Of a stretch of DNA of 64,000 nucleotides, positions 52,957 to 60,525 are shown piece after piece. Numbering within the stretch: position 1 is the first letter of the stretch; each line of letters opens with the position of its first letter. The notes beneath the pieces are model-generated. The model was not told where the DNA came from. It searched no databases and was given only the letters and a program-made list of their open reading frames with translations. The stretch comes from Bin5 sp965232575. Lineage in GTDB: Bacteria > Chloroflexota > Anaerolineae > Caldilineales > Caldilineaceae. The stretch spans positions 1,116,001 through 1,180,000 of the forward strand of contig CBDDPZ010000009.1 in NCBI GenBank assembly GCA_965232575.1, read 5' to 3'. The translations under genes and the position numbers were made by a program.

Positions 52957-55900
52957 TTATCTCGTCGTGATCATGTAAATTGTACCATCCTGGTAACCGG
53001 CAGCGTAGAGGTTGCCCTCTTCGTCTTCGCCAATGCTGCTGACGGGGAAGCCGGCGTTTGCGAGGAGCGCGCTCTGCCACCTTATTTCAGCTTTTCCAGT
53101 CGATGCGTCCAACGTTCGCTTGAGTCCCCAAATGTCACCGCGGCAGAAATCGGCGAAGAGGAAGAGGCCATTCAAGGCGGGTATAACGGTTCCCCGGTAG
53201 ACGGCTCCCCCGACGACTGCGCAGCCCTGGACGTGGTCGTACTCGGCGACGGGCGAGGTGAGACCGGCGGCGTTACATACGAGGAAATCATGCTCGAAGC
53301 AGATGGTTCCCTCCATGACGGCCCAGCCGAAGTTTCTTCCGGCTGGGCTATTCGCGGGCTGATAGTTCACCTCTTCGCGCAAACTTCCTCCCACATCGGG
53401 AATGAAGAGATCTCCGGTTTCCCGATCGAAAGCAAATCCCCACGGATTGCGCAGACCCAGAGCCCATATCTCTCCGCGAAAGCCTTCTGCCTGGGTGAAG
53501 GGATTGTCGACCGGGACAGCGTAGGGATCGGCGCCGGACTCCACATCGATTCGCAAAATTTTTCCGAGTAATGTGTCCGGTCTCTGGGCCATGTTGTCGG
53601 GATCGCGGAAGGTGCCGCCGTCTCCACTGCCAATGTACAGGAAACCGTCCCGGGGGCCGAATGCCAGGTAGCCACCATTGTGGACCTTATACGGCTGCGC
53701 GACTTTCAAGACGATTTCCTCGCTTTCAGGCATCGCCCTGTCCGGGTCGTCTGAAGTCTTGAAGCGGCTGACAATTGTGTCGCCGTCAAGGTTGGAGTAG
53801 CTGACATAGAAGTGCCGGCCGGCGGCATACGAAGATGGGAAGGCAAGGCCGAACAGGCCCTGTTCGCCGCAGCAGGCTACGCGATCCGTAATGTCAAGAA
53901 AGGGGGTTTCAAGAAGGCGACCGTCATTCAATATCCGGACTCGTCCTTTTTGCTCGGCTACGAAGATACGGCCGCTGCCGTCGCCTGCATGCGAAATCAG
54001 GACTGGGAGTTCCAGGCCTGAGACGGTCTCGCTGAGCCGCACCTGAGGCATGGGGCTTTCTGCTCTCAAGTGGGCTGCAGGGGAGCCGAAGACTCTTACT
54101 TCCTGCCAGGAGACGTCGTCCTGACTCTGCAGAGTAAGCAGCATTACTTCATTGGCGACCTGAGGAGGATCAATGGGGATGGCCAGTAACCGATTGCTGT
54201 TGGGGCGGAGATCGCTGAGCCGTTTGTAGCGTGTGCGGGTCCCGGATCCGTTGCCCAACCAGAGCTCAAGCGTTGCTGGCACGTGAGCGTCGCGTGGAAA
54301 AACCAGCTCGATCTGATCGATCAAGTAGAGGTCATCCAAGAGGACTGAGAACCACTGAGGCGGGGGCAGTTCGGCTTCCCAGCCGGTAGCCGGATCCCCG
54401 TCGATCGCAAGTTCGATTGATTCGTTCTGGATCGATGCTCGACCCGTTCCTCGAAGGGCGACATTTTCGCGGGCAGGTGCGCCGGCATCTGAGGTATCGG
54501 GTCTCTCGGTTAGTTGATAGAGGAGACCATCGTCGAAGCTGGTGGCGTAGAGGTTGCCAACTTCGTCCTGGCCGATGCTACTGATTGAGATGGGCGCGTT
54601 CATTAGTAAAGTGCTTTGCCATCCCATTTCATTGGCCGGGTCCGGTCGTTTCAGACCCCAGATGCGCCCGCTGCAGAAGTCGGCAAAGAGAAAGAGCCCT
54701 TGCAAGGCGGGAGACCCAGACCCGCGGTAGACGGCGCCTCCGGCGACGGCGCATCCCTGAGAGTGGTCATATTCTGCCACCGGAAGAGACAGAGAGTCGG
54801 CGCTGCAGGGAACGACAAAGTTGTCGAAACAGAGGTTAGCCTCCATTTTGAACCAGCCGTAGTCTTCGCCCCCGGGGCTGGACGCGGGCTGGTAATTAAT
54901 CTCTTCGCGACGGCGGTGCCCCGAATCCGGGAGAAAGAGATCGCCGGTTTCCCCGTCAAATACGAAATTGCCGGGGTTACGCAGCCCAAGAGCCCAGATC
55001 TCCCCGCGGTAGCCGCTTTCTTGCGTGAAGGGATTACTGTCGGGAATACGATATGGCTGCGCGCCCGATTCCACATCGATGCGCAGCATTTTGCTGAGCA
55101 GCGTTTCTTGCTCCAGTGCCGGATTATCGGGATAGCTGAAAGAGCCCCCGTCACCGCTGGAAATGTAAAGGTAACCATCTCTCGGACCAAATGCCATGTG
55201 GCCGCCGTTGTGGTGTTCTGCAGGCTGCTCGATTGTAAGAACGACCTCTTCGCTGTCGGGGTCCGCTTTGTCGGAGTCCTGGGAGGTGTGAAAGCGGCTG
55301 ATGACGGTATGGCCGTCGACGTTTGTATAGCTTACGTAGAAGTGCCTGGCGACGACGGACGAGGGAGGAAAAGCTATGTCGATCAACCCCCGGTGCACGC
55401 AGCAACGAACGCGCTCGGAGATGTCCAGGAATGGAGAGTCCGAGGCTGCTCCGTTCTTGACGACGCGAACGCGTCCCTCCTTTTCGGCTACGAAGAGGCG
55501 CCCGCTCTGATCGTTGGCGTGCGTGACCTGCACCGGCATTTCCAGACCGGAAGCGATGGGTTGGAGAGTCAGCCGAGGCCTGCTTTGAAAGGAATGTAGT
55601 TCGTTCACCGGAAGCCCGAACACGTTGATTTCGCGCCATGCAACCCAACTGGGGCTGTCGAGTGTCAGGATGAAGACCTCGTCGACGATCCGGGGAGGGT
55701 TGAGTTCAATTTCAAGTAGCTGCCCATCTTCCGTCCGGACATTGGAGAGCCTGGCAAATAGGGTTCGAATTCCGGAACCGTTTCCCAGCCATATCTCGTG
55801 CGTGGTGGGGCCGGCAGGCGCTTGCGTAACCTCCATCTGAATTCGGTTCACCCAATAGAGGTCGTCAAGAGCAACGGAGAACCATTGCGGGGCCGGCTGC

Positions 55901-56220
55901 TGCGAGCTCCAAACTGAGGAAGAATCGCCATCAATTGCCAGATGCGCCGTCACAGCATCAACGGTGAGAAGGCCAGCCGCATCTCTCGCCGAGGCAGTTG
56001 CGTAGCCCTGCAATGCAACGTTTTTTCCCGGGGGCGGAGATCCGAAGGGAGAGGCGGTCCAGGGCGATGCCGGAGAAACTGAGAATGTCAGGTTGGCTAT
56101 CGAGGCTGTTGTTTCGGCGGGCCGGCCGCCCTGCGAAGCTGAACCACATGCCGATGCAATTAAGGCAAATGCAATTAAGGCAAACAGTCCCAGAATCAGT
56201 AGGCCGACATTTCTCTTCAT
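52957..56220 (-). CDS. lipoprotein with two tandem discoidin plus PQQ-dependent sugar dehydrogenase modules
   Basis: 1087 residues. A lipoprotein signal (MKRNVGLLILGLFALIAFAL, lipobox IASAC) is followed by a first discoidin-like domain (about 65-205), a first six-bladed sugar dehydrogenase propeller (about 220-590; RCCVHRGLIDIAFPP, HHNGGHMAFGPRDGYLYIS, EIWALGLRNPGNFVFD), a second discoidin-like domain (about 605-730), and a second propeller (about 745-1087; CCGEQGLFGLAFPSS, VHNGGYLAFGPRDGFLYIG, EIWALGLRNPWGFAFD). Both copies keep the CC and HNGG motifs of the family, so both may bind PQQ and calcium. Double-module proteins are unusual. It would oxidise extracellular sugars or sugar alcohols. 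Confidence 0.88.
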   Translation of the reverse strand: MKRNVGLLILGLFALIAFALIASACGSASQGGRPAETTASIANLTFSVSPASPWTASPFGSPPPGKNVALQGYATASARDAAGLLTVDAVTAHLAIDGDSSSVWSSQQPAPQWFSVALDDLYWVNRIQMEVTQAPAGPTTHEIWLGNGSGIRTLFARLSNVRTEDGQLLEIELNPPRIVDEVFILTLDSPSWVAWREINVFGLPVNELHSFQSRPRLTLQPIASGLEMPVQVTHANDQSGRLFVAEKEGRVRVVKNGAASDSPFLDISERVRCCVHRGLIDIAFPPSSVVARHFYVSYTNVDGHTVISRFHTSQDSDKADPDSEEVVLTIEQPAEHHNGGHMAFGPRDGYLYISSGDGGSFSYPDNPALEQETLLSKMLRIDVESGAQPYRIPDSNPFTQESGYRGEIWALGLRNPGNFVFDGETGDLFLPDSGHRRREEINYQPASSPGGEDYGWFKMEANLCFDNFVVPCSADSLSLPVAEYDHSQGCAVAGGAVYRGSGSPALQGLFLFADFCSGRIWGLKRPDPANEMGWQSTLLMNAPISISSIGQDEVGNLYATSFDDGLLYQLTERPDTSDAGAPARENVALRGTGRASIQNESIELAIDGDPATGWEAELPPPQWFSVLLDDLYLIDQIELVFPRDAHVPATLELWLGNGSGTRTRYKRLSDLRPNSNRLLAIPIDPPQVANEVMLLTLQSQDDVSWQEVRVFGSPAAHLRAESPMPQVRLSETVSGLELPVLISHAGDGSGRIFVAEQKGRVRILNDGRLLETPFLDITDRVACCGEQGLFGLAFPSSYAAGRHFYVSYSNLDGDTIVSRFKTSDDPDRAMPESEEIVLKVAQPYKVHNGGYLAFGPRDGFLYIGSGDGGTFRDPDNMAQRPDTLLGKILRIDVESGADPYAVPVDNPFTQAEGFRGEIWALGLRNPWGFAFDRETGDLFIPDVGGSLREEVNYQPANSPAGRNFGWAVMEGTICFEHDFLVCNAAGLTSPVAEYDHVQGCAVVGGAVYRGTVIPALNGLFLFADFCRGDIWGLKRTLDASTGKAEIRWQSALLANAGFPVSSIGEDEEGNLYAAGYQDGTIYMITTR

Positions 56221-56314
56221 GGAGTCAATACAGATGCTGAACTTCGAACTGGAGATGGGCTATTTTGAACATCTTCTGCAGGTTCCTGGAGCAGGCAGCG
56301 ACTTTGAGCTCGAT

Positions 56315-58186
56315 CTATCTTTCGGCAAGCGTGTAGATGGCGCCAACCTCTTTCGCATGGACTGTGAAGTATACATTGCCCTCTTCATCCGCTCCCACAC
56401 TGCTTATTGGCATGCCGGCCGATGCCAACAACATACTTCGCCACCTGGTCGTCTTTCCAGGGGCCGCATCTCCTTCGGATCGCCCTATCGACCAGATGTG
56501 ACTTGTGCAGAAATCGGCGAAGATGAAAGCGCCGTGGAGACCAGGGAAAGTGTCTCCTCCGTAGATGGCCCCGCCGACAATCGCGCATCCATGCGTGTGG
56601 TCATAATCGGCGACAGGCAGGACGAGGTCTTGGGCGCTGCAGGTGAGAACGTCATGTTCGAAACAGATGCTGCCTTCCATAACGGGCCAGCCATAGTTCT
56701 GTCCGCCACCAGCGCCGGCCGGCTGGAAGTTTACTTCCTCACGCTTGAAGTTGCCCGTGTCCGGCAGATAGAGGTCACCGCTCCGTTTGTCGAAGGCGAA
56801 TCCCCATGGATTGCGAAGGCCCAACGCCCAGATTTCCGGTCGGTACCCATCTTCATGCCCAAAGGGATTATCGGCGGGTATGCCGTAAGGCAGCTCGCCG
56901 GACTCGACGTCGATGCGGAGAAGCTTGCCGAGCAAGGTATCGGTCGTTTGCCCTCGATTTTCGGGATCGCGAGGGAGTCCGCCGTCACCACTACCGATGT
57001 ACAGGAAGCCGTCTTGCGGACCGAATGCCAGGTGGCCGCCGTTGTGGTTCTCATGGGGCTGGTCGATAGTAAGGATTATCTGCTCGCTGTTCTCATCGGC
57101 ACGATTGGGGTCGTCAGTGGTGGCGAAACGGCTAATTGTGGTGGCGCCCTGACTGCCGGTGTAACTCACGTAAAAGTGACCGGATTCGGGATAGGATGGC
57201 GGGAAGGCCAGTCCGAACATGCCGCGCTCGCCTTCGCAGCAGTTCACGCGCTCCGATATATCCAGAAAAGGCGTCTCGCTTGCAGCGCCATCTTGGACTA
57301 TGCGAATGCGGCCCGGCAGCTCAACTACGAAGATGCGCCCGCTTCCGTCACCGGCGTGGGTTACGCGGACAGGAAACTCGAGCCCCGTAGCCACTTCGAC
57401 AACTTGATAGTGTGGCAGCACTTCTTCAACAACTGGGACGTCCGGCTGGGCGCCGAAGACACGGAAGTCGCGCCAGGCGACCCAGCTTGGACTGTGGAGG
57501 GTCAGTATCAGGACTTCGTTGACAGACTGAGGGGGATCGATTGGGACGGCGAGGATCTGGCCGTCCTCGGTGTGGACGTCTGCAAGGCGTTTGTAGAAAG
57601 TGCGGAGACCCGACCCGTGCCCCAGCCAGATCTCATGAGTCGTGGGGCCCGGCGGGGCCTGCGTGACGACCATCTCTACTCTGTCTACTAGGTAGGCTCG
57701 GTCCAAAACTATCGAGTACCACTGCGGTGCAGGTTGTTTTGAGTTCCAGATTGTTTCCGGATCGCCATCGATGGCCAGGTAGGCTTCTTCGTCGACTATG
57801 AGGTGATCTTCGGGCCCTCTTATGTAGGCGAGCCCTGATGCTAGAGGCGCGACATTTTCGCCAAGCGGCGGGTGAAGCAGAGGCGCGGCTTGCCCCGATC
57901 GTCTAGAAGATACTGAAAGGGTCAGGTTCGCTATCGATTCCTCCTCACCAGAGGACACAGGTTCGGTCCGTGCAGAATCTGATGCAGACGGCGCCGAAGC
58001 AGAAGTGCAAGCGCCAAAGGCAAGAGTGATGAAGACAATCAGGATTGAGAGGTTTGGGTTAGGGGTTGGTTTAGGGTTTAGGGGCCAGGGGTTAGGGGTT
58101 AGGGTGTTCTCGCCCCTCGCCCCTCGCCCCTCGTCCCTCGTCCCTGCCGTTGCCCCGGTCGACGGCCCCCTATTGCCTTTGATCAC
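56315..58186 (-). CDS. lipoprotein with discoidin domain and PQQ-dependent sugar dehydrogenase domain
   Basis: 623 residues if the GTG at 58186 is the start; that GTG overlaps the upstream dppC stop (GTGA), implying coupling. The first 40 residues (rich in Arg, Gly, Pro, Asn) are encoded by a repetitive G/C-rich element and look noncanonical before a hydrophobic lipoprotein-like segment (LSILIVFITLAFGAC). Then come a discoidin-like domain (YLAIDGDPETIWNS to WRDFRVFG) and a dehydrogenase propeller with NCCEGERGMFGLAFPPSY, NHNGGHLAFGPQDGFLYIG, EIWALGLRNPWGFAFD and NYGWPVMEGS. It is the first of three related genes downstream of the Dpp transporter, so surface oxidation may be coupled to uptake. 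Confidence 0.85.
   Translation of the reverse strand: MIKGNRGPSTGATAGTRDEGRGARGENTLTPNPWPLNPKPTPNPNLSILIVFITLAFGACTSASAPSASDSARTEPVSSGEEESIANLTLSVSSRRSGQAAPLLHPPLGENVAPLASGLAYIRGPEDHLIVDEEAYLAIDGDPETIWNSKQPAPQWYSIVLDRAYLVDRVEMVVTQAPPGPTTHEIWLGHGSGLRTFYKRLADVHTEDGQILAVPIDPPQSVNEVLILTLHSPSWVAWRDFRVFGAQPDVPVVEEVLPHYQVVEVATGLEFPVRVTHAGDGSGRIFVVELPGRIRIVQDGAASETPFLDISERVNCCEGERGMFGLAFPPSYPESGHFYVSYTGSQGATTISRFATTDDPNRADENSEQIILTIDQPHENHNGGHLAFGPQDGFLYIGSGDGGLPRDPENRGQTTDTLLGKLLRIDVESGELPYGIPADNPFGHEDGYRPEIWALGLRNPWGFAFDKRSGDLYLPDTGNFKREEVNFQPAGAGGGQNYGWPVMEGSICFEHDVLTCSAQDLVLPVADYDHTHGCAIVGGAIYGGDTFPGLHGAFIFADFCTSHIWSIGRSEGDAAPGKTTRWRSMLLASAGMPISSVGADEEGNVYFTVHAKEVGAIYTLAER
58056..58104 (+). repeat. 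G-tract array with telomere-like TTAGGG words (G-quadruplex-capable)
   Basis: Plus strand carries six runs of three or four G separated by TTA, TTGGTTTA, TTTA and CCA, enough for a G-quadruplex. It lies inside the 5' coding part of the 56315-58186 gene, and an inverted relative occurs at 60460-60515. Confidence 0.5.
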
Positions 58187-59361
58187 AGTGAATAGGGGTC
58201 GACCGCGTCGCGGAGGCCGTCGCCGACAAAGTTAAAGGTGAGGACGGCGGCTATGACGAAAAAGGCCGGTATCAGGAGCCACGGTTGCTGGAGGAGGACG
58301 CTTACCAGTTGGGCCTGCTTGAGGAGGGCACCCCAGCTGGTCTGAGGCGGCTGGATGCCGAGGCCGAGAAAGCTCAGGGCGGTTTCTGCGAGAATCATGC
58401 CCGGGATGGCGAGGGTGGCGACGACGATGATGTGGCTGAAGGCGTTGGGGAGCATGTGGCGAAAGATGATGCGGGCGTCTGAGGCGCCGGCGGCCCTGGC
58501 GGCGAGGGTGTATTCCATCTCACGGAAAGAGAGCACCTTGGCGCGGACCTGCCGCGCCAAGCCGGTCCATTCGATCAGGGAGAGGATAACGGAGATGGCG
58601 AAGAACCGCTGCAGCGGGGACCAGTTTGGCGGCATGGCGGCGGCGAGCGCGGCCCACAGGGGGATGGCAGGAAAAGACATCAGGAATTCGATGACGCGCT
58701 GGATCATCGTATCGAGGCCACCGCCGTAGAAGCCAGAGACTGTACCGAGGGTGGCACCGAAAATGATTGTCAGGATGACGCCGACCAGCCCGATTGTCAA
58801 AGATATCCTTGCTCCCATGAAGACGCGAGCTACCATATCGTGGCCCAGATCGTCGCTGCCCAACAGATAGAATACGCCGGGGGCGTCGACGCCGTAGAGG
58901 TGTCGGTTAAACGGAATGAGCCCAAAGAGTTTGTATTCGTATCCCTCCACAAAGAACTTAATCGGATACTTTTCTTCATGGATTTCGCTATATACAAAGC
59001 GAAAGGTGTCCATGTCGAGTTCGCTGTCGAGGCCGTAGACAAAGGGGCGCAGGTGGAAATTCCCTTGCTCGTCGCGAAAGCGGGGCAGCTGGGGAGGCAC
59101 AAATACATAGTCTTCGTGGACTTCGGTATAGGGGACAGGGGCGATGAAGTCTGCGAAGAGGGCCGACATGTAGAGGAAAATGAGCACGACGCCGCCAGCA
59201 ATCGCCAGCTTGTTGCGGAGAAAGCGGCGGCCGATCAGCCGGGCAGGTGAGATGGCTGTCGTCTCGCGGGCCTTTGTTTGACGCTGTCCACCCTCCCTTT
59301 TTCTCTTTTGCCTATTTGACGCTTCCGCCCTTCCTGTTTTTTGCCGTTGCAGTTCCTTCAT
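58183..59361 (-). CDS. dipeptide/oligosaccharide ABC transporter permease (DppC-like), second Dpp system
   Basis: 392 residues, longer than usual because of a basic N-terminal tail (about 45 residues) and an extracytoplasmic insert of about 85 residues after the first helix (PRFRDEQGNFHLRPFVYGLD to YKLFGLIPFNRHLYGVD), a form typical of Chloroflexota and Thermotoga-type DppC. LGSDDLGHDMVARVFMGARISL and the EAA loop LAARAAGASDARIIFRHMLPN mark the family. The stop overlaps the GTG start of the sugar dehydrogenase gene. It pairs with the DppB-like permease upstream. No ATPase gene is present. Confidence 0.92.
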   Translation of the reverse strand: MKELQRQKTGRAEASNRQKRKREGGQRQTKARETTAISPARLIGRRFLRNKLAIAGGVVLIFLYMSALFADFIAPVPYTEVHEDYVFVPPQLPRFRDEQGNFHLRPFVYGLDSELDMDTFRFVYSEIHEEKYPIKFFVEGYEYKLFGLIPFNRHLYGVDAPGVFYLLGSDDLGHDMVARVFMGARISLTIGLVGVILTIIFGATLGTVSGFYGGGLDTMIQRVIEFLMSFPAIPLWAALAAAMPPNWSPLQRFFAISVILSLIEWTGLARQVRAKVLSFREMEYTLAARAAGASDARIIFRHMLPNAFSHIIVVATLAIPGMILAETALSFLGLGIQPPQTSWGALLKQAQLVSVLLQQPWLLIPAFFVIAAVLTFNFVGDGLRDAVDPYSL

Positions 59362-59462
59362 GTTTTCTTCGTGTTCTTCGTGGATAGTTGCCGTTTGCCG
59401 CCGGGCGTCAGCGCAAATTCACTGGTTTGAAGATCGATGGTTGAAGCCGCTGGTCGCCATGG

Positions 59463-60446
59463 TCAGGTATAGCGGATGCGGGGATCGATCCAGACGAGCA
59501 GGATATCGGCCAGGAAATTGCCGATAACCAGGAGCCCGGCCAGAAATACGAGGAAGGTGCCTGCCAGATACATGTCCTGCTCGAGAAGGGCAGTGAAGTA
59601 AAGTGGTCCTGTTGTGGGCAGGCTCAGCACCATCGACACGATGGTTGCGCCCGAGATAATTTGCGGCAGGCTGGTGCCGAGAATCATAATGAGAGGGTGG
59701 ATGGCGTTACGCGCTGCGTGGACGAAGATGACTCGCCGTTCGGGGAGACCCTTGGCGCGGGCGGAGGTGATGTAGGCGATTTTGAGAACATCGAGCAGAT
59801 TGCCGCGCATCATCCGGATCAGGCCGGCTGTGCCTGAAGTGCCGACGACCAGGACAGGGATCCACATGTGTTTCAATAGGTCCCACAGCTTGGCGAAGTT
59901 CCAGGGGGCATCCTGGTACTCGGGTGAAAAGAGCCCGCCCACAGATTGATCGAATACCATGGCGGCGATGACCATGAAGATGAGAGCAAGGAGGAAGTTG
60001 GGGACTGAGAGACCGATCATGCCGACGGTGGTGAAGAAGTGATCGCTGGCCTGGTATTGGTGGGTAGCCGAATAGATGCCTATGGGGATGGCAATCAGCC
60101 AAGTCACAATAAGGGTTGTGATTGAGATCAGCATGGTCAGGGTCAGCCGTTCCCAGATCAACTCGCTCACATCTTTGTTGTAGGCGAAAGACCGACCGAA
60201 GTCTCCTTGGACAAAGCCGGAGACCCATTTCCAGTATTGCACATAGATCGGCTGATCGAGGCCGTATTGATTCACTATGGTTTCCAGCTGGCTTGCCGTG
60301 GTCGTTGTCCCCTGGGCTTCCAGTTGTTCGCGATAGACGTCCAGGTATGAGCCTGGCGGAAGGTTGATGATCACGAAGCCCACGATCGAGACAAAGAACA
60401 TCGTGATCAGCATATAGAGAAAACGAGGGACGATAAATCCTTGCAA
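59463..60446 (-). CDS. dipeptide/oligosaccharide ABC transporter permease (DppB-like), second Dpp system
   Basis: 327 residues if started at TTG 60446 (LQGFIVPRFLYMLITMFF), with GGAGG six bases upstream; the open frame to 60515 runs through a repeat and lacks homology. Membrane helices begin at FLYMLITMFFVSIVGFVIINL. The periplasmic loop GSYLDVYREQLEAQGTTTTA is the DppB type, and the EAA loop reads TSARAKGLPERRVIFVHAARNA. It follows the binding-protein gene by 79 bases and precedes dppC by about 100. Confidence 0.9.
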   Translation of the reverse strand: MQGFIVPRFLYMLITMFFVSIVGFVIINLPPGSYLDVYREQLEAQGTTTTASQLETIVNQYGLDQPIYVQYWKWVSGFVQGDFGRSFAYNKDVSELIWERLTLTMLISITTLIVTWLIAIPIGIYSATHQYQASDHFFTTVGMIGLSVPNFLLALIFMVIAAMVFDQSVGGLFSPEYQDAPWNFAKLWDLLKHMWIPVLVVGTSGTAGLIRMMRGNLLDVLKIAYITSARAKGLPERRVIFVHAARNAIHPLIMILGTSLPQIISGATIVSMVLSLPTTGPLYFTALLEQDMYLAGTFLVFLAGLLVIGNFLADILLVWIDPRIRYT

Positions 60447-60459
60447 GGGCGGCCTCCGA

Positions 60460-60515
60460 CGGCAGGGGCGAGGGGACAGGGGCGAGACTAACCCCTGACC
60501 CCTGGCCCCTAACAC
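60460..60515 (-). repeat. inverted relative of the 58077-58149 G/C-tract element
   Basis: Read on the minus strand this stretch (TAGGGGCCAGGGG, a TCAGGGG, then TCGCCCCTGTCCCCTCGCCCCTGCCG) parallels the plus-strand sequence at 58077-58149. The two copies face each other around the dppBC genes. It leads directly into the RBS of the DppB-like gene. Confidence 0.5.
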
Positions 60516-60525
60516 ACTGCCGTTG

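Noticed and set aside
56093..57691. A 532-codon plus-strand frame opposite the PQQ dehydrogenase gene
   Set aside because: Antisense shadow; the minus-strand protein matches repeated family motifs four times in the locus.
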